The notes: a model not told the origin generated them from the letters alone. Counted from the first letter of the stretch, positions 33,958 through 44,237 are shown. The stretch is DNA of 64,000 bases from Clostridia bacterium (GCA_910574255.1 CAJTAK010000015.1:48921-112920); one strand, 5' to 3'. Numbers and translations: made by a program.

Positions 33958-35472
33958 ATGAAAAAGATAGATAAAGTAAGATTTGGAGCAACTGTAATAA
34001 TTATTTTTGCAGTTCTATTGAGTGTCAGTATAAATATTACAGGTGTTCAAAATACAGTTGACTCAGTTTATTCGTTTATGTCCAAAAAATTTGGGTGGTT
34101 TTTTGTCCTGGCAAATTTGGCTGCTTTTGTTTTTTCTATATGGCTAATTGCGAGTCCAAAAGGTAAGATTAGGCTTGGCGGCCATGATTGCAAACCAGAG
34201 TTTGGGAGAATTTCTTGGATTGCAATGATGTTTACTACAAGCTGCAGTGCTGGATTAATTGTATTTGGATTTATAGAAACAATTTATTATTCATCTGCAC
34301 CTCCATTTCAAATTTCACCTTTTTCTGTTCAAGCATATGAATATGCAGAAATGTATTCTCATTACCATTGGGGATTTAATGCATGGACACTTTATGTTCC
34401 TGCATCTGTAGCAATTGGATATATGCTTTACAATAAAGGAAGGAATAGCCTTTCGCTTGGAAATGCCTGTGAATCAGTGCTTGGCAGGCACAGCAAAGGT
34501 TTGGCAGGTATTGCTGTTGATATTTTGGGTATTTTTGGCACAGTTGTTGCACCTGTTACCTCTATGGGACTTGGAATGCCGTTGCTGACCCTTCTTTTTC
34601 AAAATATTTTTGGAATATCAGATCAGTATGTAACAAATATTCAAGCAATAATTTTGCTTATATGGGTATTGATTTTTGGAACAAGCACATATCTTGGTCT
34701 TTCAAAAGGCATTAAAAATCTTAGTAATATCAATGTTTCATTGGCATTTGCATTTATGATATTTGTGGGATTTTTGGGAGGAATATTAAAACTATTCCAA
34801 GCAGAAATTAATACGCTTGGCCTTTATATTCAGAATTTTGTACGTATGGCAACTTATACAGATCCTTATGGAGATGGTGTTTTTGTTGGAAGCTGGACTG
34901 TATGGTATTGGGCATGGCTGATTGTGTATATGCCGCTTATGGGAGTATTTAATGCCAGGATTTCCAAGGGCAGAACGTTACGAGAGGTTGCTATTGGGCA
35001 GATGGTGTTTTGTAGTCTGGGATGTTGGGTGGCTATGTCTACATTGGGAAACTATGCGATTAAACTTCAGCAGAGCGGTATAGATATTGCAACAGTTTTG
35101 AATCAAGAGGGACAGCCGGCAGCTATTCTTTATATTTTGGAGAATATGCCTGCCTCTAAAATGATGATGATTCTTGTGGCAATTTTGGTATTTGTATTTA
35201 TGGCAACGACTGTAGATTCCAGTTCCTTTGTTGCGGCAGAAACAACAACAATACACATATCAGCAGAAGACAGGGCACCAAGATGGGTAAGAATTTTTTG
35301 GGCTGGTATGGCATGTTTGATTACATTTGTATTGTTACAGGTAGGAGGATTTAATGCTGTACAGGTATTAGCAATTCTAGTGGGACTTCCGCTGGCTGTT
35401 GTTATGTTTATTGTAATTGCATCAACCATAAAAATGCTTAAAAAGGAAGAAGAATATTGGAATAAGCAATGA
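33958..35472 (+). CDS. BCCT-family transporter (betaine/carnitine/choline type)
   Basis: A roughly 504-residue, 12-segment transporter. The BCCT signature region is WTVWYWAWLIVYMPLMGVFNARISKGRTLRE, given here in parts: WTVWYWAWLIVYMP and NARISKGRTLRE. The N-terminal part has SCSAGLIVFGFIE and HWGFNAWTLYVP, and there is TTVDSSSFVAAETTT late in the chain. The family imports trimethylammonium compounds and related zwitterions. I chose ATG 33958 (MKKIDKVRFG, with GGGAG upstream) over GTG 33940. Such a transporter is unusual within a polysaccharide operon. It follows an ATP-grasp enzyme and overlaps the next glycosyltransferase by four bases, so it belongs to the operon rather than being an intruder. 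Confidence 0.87.
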   Translation: MKKIDKVRFGATVIIIFAVLLSVSINITGVQNTVDSVYSFMSKKFGWFFVLANLAAFVFSIWLIASPKGKIRLGGHDCKPEFGRISWIAMMFTTSCSAGLIVFGFIETIYYSSAPPFQISPFSVQAYEYAEMYSHYHWGFNAWTLYVPASVAIGYMLYNKGRNSLSLGNACESVLGRHSKGLAGIAVDILGIFGTVVAPVTSMGLGMPLLTLLFQNIFGISDQYVTNIQAIILLIWVLIFGTSTYLGLSKGIKNLSNINVSLAFAFMIFVGFLGGILKLFQAEINTLGLYIQNFVRMATYTDPYGDGVFVGSWTVWYWAWLIVYMPLMGVFNARISKGRTLREVAIGQMVFCSLGCWVAMSTLGNYAIKLQQSGIDIATVLNQEGQPAAILYILENMPASKMMMILVAILVFVFMATTVDSSSFVAAETTTIHISAEDRAPRWVRIFWAGMACLITFVLLQVGGFNAVQVLAILVGLPLAVVMFIVIASTIKMLKKEEEYWNKQ

Positions 35473-36551
35473 AAAAAATTGTGTTTTATATAGGGAGTGT
35501 TTTGCGGCCTGGCGGAGCAGAAAGGGTTATGGCAAACCTTGTCAATTACTTTTTTGAGGAAAAATATGAGGTTCTTCTAGTGACAGATGTGATAAACCGG
35601 GAGAATAATGCTGAATATCCAATAGACAAAGAGATAAATCGTATTGTAATAGGGGAAGAGTATGGGAATGCCATAGTTAAAAATTGGCGCAGGATAAAAA
35701 AACTGCGAAAATGTATGATAGAGCATAATCCGGATATTGTGCTTTCTTTTATGGGACTTCCGAACATTCGAATGCTTTTAAGTACGATAGGATTGCCGTG
35801 TAAAAAGGTAGTATCTGTGCGCAATGATCCTTATAAGGAATATGGCAAGGGAGTATGGCGATGCCTTATGAATGGTATATATTCTCTTGCTGATGGATAT
35901 GTATTTCAAACAGATAAGGTAGGCGCTTATTTTACCAGAAAAATTAATCTACATTCAAAGGTTATAAATAATCCTGTAAATGAAAGTTTTTTCAAGGCCA
36001 GGTGGCAGGGAAACGAAAAAACAATAATCTGTGTGGGGAGGCTGGAAAAGCAAAAAAATCATGCGTTATTATTAAAGGCGTTTGCTGAAATATGCAGCAG
36101 TATTGCGGAATATAATTTGATACTGTATGGAGACGGGGCATTGAGAGATACATTGAAGCAGATGAGTGTCGAATTAGGAATAGAAAATAGAGTAATCTTT
36201 GCAGGAGAGGTGACAAATGTAGAGGACATACTTACCAGAGCCTCTTTATTTGTTCTCCCATCTGATTTTGAAGGCATGCCAAATGCTTTGATGGAAGCCA
36301 TGGCAGTAGGAATTCCATCTATATCAACGAATTGTCCCATAGGAGGACCGGAAATGTTATTTTCACAGCAGCTTTCCGAATTTTTGGTCCCCTGTTCTGA
36401 TGAAAAAGCATTGGCAGAAGGGATGCTTAAGATATTAAAGCTTTCTCAAGATAGACGTAAAGAAATCAGTGTAAAAATGAAAGATCGTGCGAAAATATTT
36501 AACCCTCAAAAAATATATTCAGAATGGCAGAATTTTTTGGAAAGCATTTAA
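35469..36551 (+). CDS. Glycosyltransferase family 4
   Basis: A 360-residue GT-B enzyme. The N-terminus KIVFYIGSVLRPGGAERVM has the glycine-rich loop; the C-terminal domain has VGRLEKQKNHALLLKAF, LYGDGALRDTLKQM and DFEGMPNALMEAMAVGIP (EX7E). It is closely similar in pattern to TagE/WbnE-like GT4 transferases of capsule loci. The start overlaps the transporter stop by four bases. Donor and linkage are not predictable from the sequence. Confidence 0.87.
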   Translation: MKKIVFYIGSVLRPGGAERVMANLVNYFFEEKYEVLLVTDVINRENNAEYPIDKEINRIVIGEEYGNAIVKNWRRIKKLRKCMIEHNPDIVLSFMGLPNIRMLLSTIGLPCKKVVSVRNDPYKEYGKGVWRCLMNGIYSLADGYVFQTDKVGAYFTRKINLHSKVINNPVNESFFKARWQGNEKTIICVGRLEKQKNHALLLKAFAEICSSIAEYNLILYGDGALRDTLKQMSVELGIENRVIFAGEVTNVEDILTRASLFVLPSDFEGMPNALMEAMAVGIPSISTNCPIGGPEMLFSQQLSEFLVPCSDEKALAEGMLKILKLSQDRRKEISVKMKDRAKIFNPQKIYSEWQNFLESI

Positions 36552-36587
36552 GAGAAGAAAAAATAAAATATATAAGGAACTGCACAG

Positions 36588-37778
36588 ATGAAAATCGATA
36601 AATGTAAATGGAAGTATGGAAAACAGGCACCATTAGTTATTATGATGGATGATCTTGCTAATAAGTATATGATAGATAAGAAAGATGGTGCTTATATAGG
36701 AGCTGATTGGGGAGGGAGATGTAAAAAAAAGAATTCCTGGTATGATTTTGTTCAAAGAAATATTTTTGAAAAATATCCTTATGCTAAGATGACATGCTTT
36801 CTCGTAGTAGGGAGAAGGGAAGATTTTATTCGTAACGGTAAAAAAAACATAACCTTACCAATAGATGCCAATGACGAATTTATAAAATTTGTTAATGAAG
36901 TAGCAAATGATGAAAGATTTGAATTGTCATACCATGGCTTCACTCATGGGGAAATCACAGAAAATGGATTTATTCAAGAGTGGGATACTTTTTCTGATAT
37001 ATCAGAAGCAGTGCAGACAATACAAAAAGGACAGAAATTATATCAAAAAGTAACAGGACAGAAATTTTGGGGAGGAAAATACTGTGGCTATGCACGAAAC
37101 AGATTTTCTGACGAATCTATTATAAAAAGTCATTTTGATTATTGGTGCAGACATTGGGATGCAGATATAATAAAAGGTTTAGATAGAGGAGAGGAATCTT
37201 TAGAGCTAGGCTTTTTTGGTGAGACAGTGGACATTCCATCCACAATTGATGGAAGCTTATTTTCACTTAAAAAGATACGGTATCTTTTAACAAGAAAGTA
37301 TATGAAAGCTTTGTATTATTGCGTTAAATATCAAATAACACTGGAATCTATCATTGATTTGCTTGTATCCAGAGGACAGATATTATCAATTCAATCACAT
37401 ACATCTCCGATTCGGGAAGATAAAGAAAGGCAGTCCCCGAATATTATAGATGATATTAAAAATATACAATATATATTAGATTATGTAAAAAAGTATGATA
37501 TATGGTATGCAACATGCAAAGAAATGAATGATTACTTTCGGATATATTCTGCAGTTGATCTACAAGTGCAAGGAGACGCAATTCAATTGGAAATAGATGA
37601 AAAACTTTTGAAAAATGTACTTGATAGGGAAATTTGGATAAAGATTTACGATCTAGATCCTGAGTTTAAATGGTATTTAAGACGAGGAGATGAAAAGTTT
37701 CTGTTATCTCAAAAAGATAATTTTCATATAACGAATTTACCTGTAATAAAAGGAAAGTTTGAAATTATCAAAGAGTAA
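36588..37778 (+). CDS. NodB-like polysaccharide deacetylase family protein
   Basis: A 396-residue protein with a NodB-like barrel: VIMMDDL supplies the catalytic Asp pair, SYHGFTHGE the metal-binding HxxxH, and LSIQSHTSP the late His strand. These enzymes remove N-acetyl (or O-acetyl) groups from amino sugars with a divalent metal. A C-terminal beta-like extension of about 90 residues follows. No signal peptide is visible, so it may act on the lipid-linked or nucleotide sugar in the cytoplasm. The coding DNA is AT-rich like its neighbours. Confidence 0.78.
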   Translation: MKIDKCKWKYGKQAPLVIMMDDLANKYMIDKKDGAYIGADWGGRCKKKNSWYDFVQRNIFEKYPYAKMTCFLVVGRREDFIRNGKKNITLPIDANDEFIKFVNEVANDERFELSYHGFTHGEITENGFIQEWDTFSDISEAVQTIQKGQKLYQKVTGQKFWGGKYCGYARNRFSDESIIKSHFDYWCRHWDADIIKGLDRGEESLELGFFGETVDIPSTIDGSLFSLKKIRYLLTRKYMKALYYCVKYQITLESIIDLLVSRGQILSIQSHTSPIREDKERQSPNIIDDIKNIQYILDYVKKYDIWYATCKEMNDYFRIYSAVDLQVQGDAIQLEIDEKLLKNVLDREIWIKIYDLDPEFKWYLRRGDEKFLLSQKDNFHITNLPVIKGKFEIIKE

Positions 37779-37820
37779 GACTTGATTTACTAATAGTAAA
37801 CAATAAGGAAAGAACAAATT

Positions 37821-38759
37821 ATGCGTAAAATGGATAAATACTTAAAGGCCGGAAAAAAACTTCTAATAGATCCGGATTATCGCTTTTTATTTATGGCGGA
37901 TAAGATGGGGCGATATAGCCGCATGCCAGATGAGCAATATCTAAGACGAAGATTTAAAGCAACCATAGGAAGAGAACTAAATTTAGAAAGTCCTCAAACA
38001 TATAATGAAAAAATTCAGTGGCTCAAGCTCTATGATCGAAAACCTTTATATACAGAGCTGGTTGATAAAATTGAAGTTAAAAAATATGTTGCGGATAAAA
38101 TAGGTGATGAATATGTTATTCCACTGCTTGGAGTATGGAACGATCCGGAGGAAATAGATTTTACTTTACTGCCAAATCAGTTTGTCCTTAAGTGCAATCA
38201 CAATTCTGGTATTGGAATGTATATATGCAAGGACAAATCAAAACTTGATATAGATAGAGTAAAAAGAGGCTTAAATATTGGATTGAAAGAAGATAAATAT
38301 TTACTTGGAAGAGAGTGGCCGTATAAAAATGTGAAACGTCGGATTCTTGCAGAAAAATATATGGAGGATAACACCACACATGATTTGAAAGACTATAAAT
38401 TTTTTGCTTTTGACGGTGTTGTAAAAGCTCTTTTCATAGCAACTGAGCGACAAAGTGCAAATGAAGAAACAAAGTTTGATTTTTTTGATGCTGAATTTCA
38501 GCACTTGGATTTAATTAATGGACATCCGAATGCTGAAATTACACCTTCATGTCCGAAGATGTTTGAAGAAATGAAGCGGCTGGCAGAAAAGCTATCAAAA
38601 GGATTTCCACATGTAAGGATAGACTTTTATGAAGTAAATGGAAAGGTTTATTTCGGAGAATTTACATTTTCACATTGGAGCGGCTTAATGCCATTTGAAC
38701 CTGAAAGCTGGGACTATACATTTGGTTCATGGATTACGCTTCCTAAAAGTTTAAAATAG
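37821..38759 (+). CDS. TupA-like ATP-grasp protein
   Basis: A 312-residue TupA-like ATP-grasp protein. Recognisable stretches are LNLESPQTYNEKIQWLKLYD, FVLKCNHNSGIGMYICKDKS, ILAEKYMEDN and VRIDFYEVNGKVYFGEFTF. TupA takes part in teichuronopeptide synthesis, probably joining an amino acid or peptide to a uronic acid chain. Together with the other ATP-grasp protein at 32754 it suggests amide-linked substituents on this polysaccharide. The next gene follows within 30 bases. Confidence 0.8.
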   Translation: MRKMDKYLKAGKKLLIDPDYRFLFMADKMGRYSRMPDEQYLRRRFKATIGRELNLESPQTYNEKIQWLKLYDRKPLYTELVDKIEVKKYVADKIGDEYVIPLLGVWNDPEEIDFTLLPNQFVLKCNHNSGIGMYICKDKSKLDIDRVKRGLNIGLKEDKYLLGREWPYKNVKRRILAEKYMEDNTTHDLKDYKFFAFDGVVKALFIATERQSANEETKFDFFDAEFQHLDLINGHPNAEITPSCPKMFEEMKRLAEKLSKGFPHVRIDFYEVNGKVYFGEFTFSHWSGLMPFEPESWDYTFGSWITLPKSLK

Positions 38760-38788
38760 AAATGTTATTTATTAACAGGAGATTAGGT

Positions 38789-39934
38789 ATGGATTTTGTA
38801 ACACTGGCATTTTACATTGTATTGTCATTTGTGTTGGTTTTTGGAGTAAAGATCTCAATAAATAAAAACTATTTCTTGAAAATTGATTCAAAATCAAAAA
38901 GCATTGCTTCATTTAATATAGGATATTTTTTTCTGGCAAGTATATTTATTTTCTTTGCAGTTTTTCGATATGTCTACAATGGATATGGCGGAACAGATGC
39001 ATATTCATATGTGACATTCTTTCAGGAAATTAACGGTTCTGTTTTTGACTATTTTAAAATAGAACGTTTTTTGAAATTTTGGAATTATAGTGAAAGTCTT
39101 TTTAATATAATCACTCTTATTTTCCGTAGGATTTCAGCAGATTATCATTTATATTTTTTATTTACTTATGGACTTATTGTGGTAGGGTTATTTTCCTTTG
39201 TATACAATACTTATGATAAGAAGTCCAACTTTTTAACATTGATACTGCTGTTTTGTTCATACCTGCATAGTTATAATGTTATGCGTGGATGGATGAGTAT
39301 CGCTATATGTATGTTTGCATTGATAGATATAAAAGAAAAACGCTGGGCGAAGTCTCTTGTTTCTATTATAATAGCGGTTTTCTTTCATACAATATCTATT
39401 ATATTTATTTTAGTATGGGGAGTATGCCGAATAGAGGATAAATATCCCCGATTTTTTACCAGACAGAAGCTTTTCTTGTGTGCAGCATTGGTAAATCTGT
39501 CTTTTTTTGTAGGGAAGAATTTGGCTATTGCTACTATTATGTCAACGAAGTATTCATCTTATGCAGAGATGTTTAATATGCCTGTTTCTATTATAGGTTA
39601 TATTCCTACTTATATAATATGTTTTGTTGCTGTACTTATGTATCCTAGATTTAAGCGCTTAGGCGGATTCAGTTCTACGGCGGTTATTATTCTTGCTGTG
39701 GACTTGTCATTATTATATTTTACGGTTTTTTTACGTGGATGGAGAATACATGATTATTTTGCACCAATTCGAATGTATATGTTATCCCGGTTTTATATTG
39801 AAATTCCAAAAGGCTTTAAAGAAAAAACGTTAATTAAGATGCTCATTAATCTCTATATTGCAGCACTTTTTGTTCAATCTATACATGGGCTCTTGGAGGG
39901 ATCAAAGGTTTTCCCATATATCTTAAATATTTAA
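38789..39934 (+). CDS. EpsG/Wzy-like polysaccharide polymerase
   Basis: About 381 residues with some ten hydrophobic segments and YNGYGGTDAYSYVTFF, the GTDxxxY loop characteristic of EpsG-type polymerases; SYNVMRGWMSIAICMFAL and HTISIIFILVWG follow. It would join repeat units at the outer membrane face using undecaprenyl-pyrophosphate-linked substrates delivered by the flippase at 41303. ATG 38789 has AGGAGA six bases upstream and is preferred to ATG 38762. Confidence 0.82.
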   Translation: MDFVTLAFYIVLSFVLVFGVKISINKNYFLKIDSKSKSIASFNIGYFFLASIFIFFAVFRYVYNGYGGTDAYSYVTFFQEINGSVFDYFKIERFLKFWNYSESLFNIITLIFRRISADYHLYFLFTYGLIVVGLFSFVYNTYDKKSNFLTLILLFCSYLHSYNVMRGWMSIAICMFALIDIKEKRWAKSLVSIIIAVFFHTISIIFILVWGVCRIEDKYPRFFTRQKLFLCAALVNLSFFVGKNLAIATIMSTKYSSYAEMFNMPVSIIGYIPTYIICFVAVLMYPRFKRLGGFSSTAVIILAVDLSLLYFTVFLRGWRIHDYFAPIRMYMLSRFYIEIPKGFKEKTLIKMLINLYIAALFVQSIHGLLEGSKVFPYILNI

Positions 39935-39953
39935 TATGAGGTAAATGTAATCA

Positions 39954-41291
39954 ATGAAAGATGTACTTATTTTGTATGAACATAGGAATAGGGAACTGGA
40001 AAATGCCAGTTTATTAGCTTCTGAATTGGAATACAGGGGATATACGGTGAGTATTCAATGTATTTATTCATTAAAAAAATATTTTACGCAAACAAAGCTT
40101 GTGATTGTTCCGCATTTATATAATGATGAACAGTTAATCAGCTTTGGAAAGAATTTTTGGCGTAATAATCATGCTATTATAGATATGCAATATGAGCAGG
40201 TATTGCGGAAAAGTGGAAGAAACGGGATTCATAATCCAAAAGGACAGGCTGTTTTTGCACAACATACAGCATGGGGACAGGCGCAAAAGGATGTATATCT
40301 ATCTCATGGTATTCCAGAAGAGAATGTTCATGTAGTTGGACATATTGCAATGGATTTACTGCGGCGGGAGTTTGATACGTGCTTTATTGAGAGAAGTGAT
40401 ATAGCCAAAGAGTTTAATCTGGACGAGTCAAAAAAGTGGGTATTATTTATTTCCACATTTGCTTATAAGATGAAAACAAAAGAAGAACTCAAGGTCTATG
40501 AGATAAATTCACCCGGATCTGCTTTGATAATATCCATGTCAGTTCAGGCCCAGGGCATCATAATTGACTGGCTGATGCAGGCGGCAAAAAAACATAAAGA
40601 TATGATCTTTATATATAGAAGGCATCCTTCCGAGCGTGAAGATCCGGATTTACTGGAGTTAGAAAAACAGATTCCAAATTTTAGATGTATTGATAAGTAT
40701 AGCATGAGACAATGGATAAGGAGTGCTGACAGCTTTTATACTTGGTATAGTACTTCAATTGCTGATGCGTATTTTGGAAATAGGATGTGCTATATTTTGA
40801 GACCGGAAGCAGTTCCGAACGATCAAGATGTTGAAATTATGTGCAATGCTAAAACGATTACGGATTTTGATTCTTTCAATGCATCTCTTTCAAATAAGAA
40901 TAATAGTTTTCCTATTTCAGATGATGTAATGAAATACTTTTATGGAGATGATAGAAATACCTTAGGGACTTTTGCATTTATGAGGGTAGCAGATTTGTGC
41001 GAAGAGGTGCTTCAAAATAAAAAGCTGCAGCATAAGTTTGATTATGGAACATCCAGAATAGATATGCATAATTATGGAAGTGCAGTTATGATATTGAAAG
41101 ATTATATACATTTTCTGCTTTTTGATATATGCAAACACATTAAAATTCCCGTTCCAGTCTGGCTTCAAAGAAAGAAAGGATTTAAAGAAATTGTATATTA
41201 TTTACATGAAGGATATCATTCCACAAAAGAAATAAAAGAATATAAAAAGAGGTTTTATTCTATTATCAAAAGTCTGCATAAAGAAGGATAA
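39954..41291 (+). CDS. Putative GT-B surface carbohydrate biosynthesis protein
   Basis: A 445-residue protein resembling the group annotated as surface carbohydrate biosynthesis proteins. It begins DVLILYEHRNRELENASLLA, and has VFAQHTAWGQAQKDVYLSHG, VVGHIAMDLLRREF, FIYRRHPSERED and WYSTSIADAYFGNR. The arrangement fits a GT-B fold, possibly a CDP-glycerol or nonulosonic acid transferase-like enzyme. As the operon makes a CMP-activated nonulosonic acid but shows no other obvious transferase for it, this protein is one candidate; that is only an inference. Confidence 0.6.
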   Translation: MKDVLILYEHRNRELENASLLASELEYRGYTVSIQCIYSLKKYFTQTKLVIVPHLYNDEQLISFGKNFWRNNHAIIDMQYEQVLRKSGRNGIHNPKGQAVFAQHTAWGQAQKDVYLSHGIPEENVHVVGHIAMDLLRREFDTCFIERSDIAKEFNLDESKKWVLFISTFAYKMKTKEELKVYEINSPGSALIISMSVQAQGIIIDWLMQAAKKHKDMIFIYRRHPSEREDPDLLELEKQIPNFRCIDKYSMRQWIRSADSFYTWYSTSIADAYFGNRMCYILRPEAVPNDQDVEIMCNAKTITDFDSFNASLSNKNNSFPISDDVMKYFYGDDRNTLGTFAFMRVADLCEEVLQNKKLQHKFDYGTSRIDMHNYGSAVMILKDYIHFLLFDICKHIKIPVPVWLQRKKGFKEIVYYLHEGYHSTKEIKEYKKRFYSIIKSLHKEG

Positions 41292-41302
41292 AGATAGTTA
41301 TT

Positions 41303-42769
41303 ATGGAGAATAACGAAAAACAAGAAAGCTTATTTGCCGGAATTTTAAAATATTCAATATCTACCTGGGCAAATTTAATCATTGGTTTTTTATCTGTTAT
41401 TATTACAACAAGAATTTTGCTGCCGGATGTATACGGCATGATTTCAATTTTTTTATCAGCAACTAATTTTTTAATGTATCTGGTTACCTTTGGTATGGAT
41501 GGTGCATATATTCGTTTTTATAATGAACCACCAAAGGAAAATACAAAAAATCAGATACTTTATAAAGTAATAATCATTTCTACCTGCATTTGCATTATTT
41601 TTGGAGTAGTATGCGTTGGAATATATTATGAAGATATTTCAATGTATATATTCGGAATTAAGAGCAGACTTTTGATGTGTATGGTTTCGATATATGTCTT
41701 TTCCCAGGCTGTGCTCAGATATTTGAATATTAACTTTCGAATGGGATTCAAAGTCAGACAATATAATATTCAAAATATAATGATTAGCTGCTTATCAAGG
41801 GTATTGATCATTGTAGCGGCACTTTTGATGAATGAAGCAACATTTATAATTTCTGCTGTTAGTATAGGAACAGCAGTTGTACTGTGTTTTTACTTATTTA
41901 TTCAGAGAAAGGAAATGATTCCCTTTTCTGAATCAGGGAGAGTTTGCTTTTCATTAAGTCTAAAGCATTATGGTGATTTCTTTCGTTTTGCACTTTTCAG
42001 TGCTCCGACATATTTTGTGACATATTTCAATTCTTTTGCCGGACAGCAGATAATCAGAGAGGCTCTTGGGGCATATAAACTGGGGGTATTTTCTTCATGC
42101 GGAATGTTTAGCTCTATCTTTACGGCATTGAAAGGTGGATTTGCAACATATTGGTCTGCATATGTATATAAAAATCATGCATCTGAAAAGAAAAGAATTG
42201 CAGACATGCATAACTATGTTTTATTATTTGCAATTTTGTTTTCATCTGTTTTGGTTATAATGCGGGATATTGTATTTATCGCGATTGGCAAAGAATATCA
42301 TGAAAGTAAGCAGTTTTTTTCTTTATTATTATTAATGCCAGTATTGAGCTTTGTACTGGAAACAACAGATAAAGGAATAGCTCTGGCTAAAAAAAATGAA
42401 ATTGTCCTTTTTACACATGTTGTATCGGCAGCATCTAACATTTTGGGATGTATGGTACTAATTCCTTTATTCGGAATTATAGGAGCTGCATATGCAAATG
42501 CTCTATCTGCAATTATCCTTTATGCTGCAAATACCATATTTGGTCAGAGGTATTATAGAACGATTAATAATCCTATAAAAAGTGTGATTGCAACAGGATT
42601 AATTATTTTGTTAATGCTCATTCCATCATTTTTAAGTGAAATAGCAATCATTATTGGATTAACATTTGTATTGGACGTGCTGACATATTTTCTTTTTAGA
42701 GCAGAGTGCAGCTTTTTAATTTTGAAATGCAGACAGTATTTAAAGGTGATGTTTGCAAAGAAAGGATGA
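41303..42769 (+). CDS. Wzx-type oligosaccharide flippase
   Basis: A 488-residue, about 14-segment membrane protein of the MOP superfamily polysaccharide exporter type. The start ILKYSISTWANLIIGFLSVI is typical, with LPDVYGMISIFLSATNF following and GIIGAAYANALSAIILYA late. It moves the lipid-linked repeat unit across the membrane. With the Wzy-like protein and the initiating transferase this makes the locus Wzx/Wzy-dependent; no ABC exporter is present. Confidence 0.87.
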   Translation: MENNEKQESLFAGILKYSISTWANLIIGFLSVIITTRILLPDVYGMISIFLSATNFLMYLVTFGMDGAYIRFYNEPPKENTKNQILYKVIIISTCICIIFGVVCVGIYYEDISMYIFGIKSRLLMCMVSIYVFSQAVLRYLNINFRMGFKVRQYNIQNIMISCLSRVLIIVAALLMNEATFIISAVSIGTAVVLCFYLFIQRKEMIPFSESGRVCFSLSLKHYGDFFRFALFSAPTYFVTYFNSFAGQQIIREALGAYKLGVFSSCGMFSSIFTALKGGFATYWSAYVYKNHASEKKRIADMHNYVLLFAILFSSVLVIMRDIVFIAIGKEYHESKQFFSLLLLMPVLSFVLETTDKGIALAKKNEIVLFTHVVSAASNILGCMVLIPLFGIIGAAYANALSAIILYAANTIFGQRYYRTINNPIKSVIATGLIILLMLIPSFLSEIAIIIGLTFVLDVLTYFLFRAECSFLILKCRQYLKVMFAKKG

Positions 42770-42775
42770 TATACA

Positions 42776-44227
42776 TTGCTCTTTAACTCCTATATTTTTA
42801 TATTATTTTTTCTTCCTATCTGTATAAGTGGGTATTTTATATTAAATCATTTTAAATATAAAAAGACAGCACAAATTTTTTTGCTTGGAATGTCTTTGTG
42901 GTTTTATGGCTATTTTAATATAAGCTATATTCTTCTTATTATTAGCAGTGTTGTTATAAATTATTTTTTTTACAGGTTTCTTAATTTTACAAAGGGTGGA
43001 AGAAAGTGTTTTTTCTATGCAGCACTGTTTTTTAATATAGGGTTATTATTTTATTTCAAATATTATAATTTTTTTCTGGAAAATATTAATTTTGTATTTA
43101 AACAGAATTTTGTATTAAAAAGTATTCTTTTGCCTCTTGGAATCAGTTTTTTTACGTTTCAACAAATTTCTTTTATAGCCGACGCATATAAGGGAGAGAT
43201 TCCTAATTATCATTTTGTGGAATATGCTTCTTTTGTAACATATTTTCCGCAATTGATTGCAGGACCGATTGTGACTCATGATGAATTAATACCACAATTT
43301 CTGGATGACACTAAAAAAAGATTTTGTTGGGATAATTTTGCGAAAGGAATATATATTTTTTCTCTTGGCCTGGGAAAAAAAGTTTTGCTGGCAGATACAT
43401 TTGGAAATGCGGCAAATTGGGGATTTGATAATATTGCGTCTTTGAATAGTACTAATGCGATTTTAACGATGCTTTCTTATACTGTCCAGATTTATTTTGA
43501 TTTTAGCGGATATTGTGATATGGCAGTTGGAATTGGGAAAATGATGAATATTAATTTGCCGTTAAATTTTAATTCCCCATATAAAGCATTGACAATTACA
43601 GAGTTTTGGAACCGATGGCATATAACATTAACTAAGTTCTTTACAAAATATGTATATATACCTCTAGGCGGAAATCGTGTGGGGGGGGGCAAAACTTACA
43701 TTAATATAATGATTGTTTTTTTGTTAAGCGGAATATGGCATGGTGCTTCCTGGAACTTTATTTTATGGGGGATATGTCATGGTGCTTTTGAGATTATTAC
43801 TAGAAAATTCAAAAATTTGTTTAAATGTATGCATCCGGCATTGAGCTGGATGTTTACATTTTTATTTTTGAATATGACATGGGTTATTTTTAGGGCTAAT
43901 ACAATTCAGGATGCATTTACACTGCTTAACTGTATTATAAGTTTTGATTTTGGAGGAATAAGTTCTGAGATGACAAGTTGCTTTAATTTGCCAGAATTTA
44001 TTTTTTTAGGAAGAGCGATTGTTCCTATATTAACATATTATCCTCAGTTTTTTTTGGTGTCATTCTTTATAGCCGTAATTGTAATATTATTATATTCAAG
44101 AAATGCATATGAAAAAATGGAAAGATTTGTCCCTAGAATATTTAATATAGTTACTACAGCTTTTTTGATTGTATGGTGTATATTTTCGTTCTCAGGAGTT
44201 AGTACATTTTTGTATTTTAATTTTTAG
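42776..44227 (+). CDS. MBOAT-family O-acyltransferase (AlgI/DltB type)
   Basis: A 483-residue multi-pass protein starting at TTG 42776 after AAAGGATG. MBOAT landmarks are LLPLGISFFTFQQISFIADAY, FPQLIAGPIVTHDEL, YFDFSGYCDMAVGIGKMM, TEFWNRWHITLTKFFTKYVY and the catalytic His in SGIWHGASWNFILWG. It moves an acyl group (usually acetyl) across the membrane for transfer to the polysaccharide by a partner SGNH protein; two such partners follow. A run of nine G at 43681-43689 lies in the coding region, so the frame could switch by slippage; it is in frame here. Confidence 0.9.
   Translation: MLFNSYIFILFFLPICISGYFILNHFKYKKTAQIFLLGMSLWFYGYFNISYILLIISSVVINYFFYRFLNFTKGGRKCFFYAALFFNIGLLFYFKYYNFFLENINFVFKQNFVLKSILLPLGISFFTFQQISFIADAYKGEIPNYHFVEYASFVTYFPQLIAGPIVTHDELIPQFLDDTKKRFCWDNFAKGIYIFSLGLGKKVLLADTFGNAANWGFDNIASLNSTNAILTMLSYTVQIYFDFSGYCDMAVGIGKMMNINLPLNFNSPYKALTITEFWNRWHITLTKFFTKYVYIPLGGNRVGGGKTYINIMIVFLLSGIWHGASWNFILWGICHGAFEIITRKFKNLFKCMHPALSWMFTFLFLNMTWVIFRANTIQDAFTLLNCIISFDFGGISSEMTSCFNLPEFIFLGRAIVPILTYYPQFFLVSFFIAVIVILLYSRNAYEKMERFVPRIFNIVTTAFLIVWCIFSFSGVSTFLYFNF
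43681..43689. repeat. G9 tract in the first MBOAT gene
   Basis: Nine consecutive G encode the glycines of GNRVGGGKTY. One more or one fewer base would frameshift the acyltransferase about 60% along its length, before the catalytic His. The second MBOAT gene has a G9 at a different, non-homologous position. Confidence 0.92.
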
Positions 44228-44237
44228 AGAGGTATAT

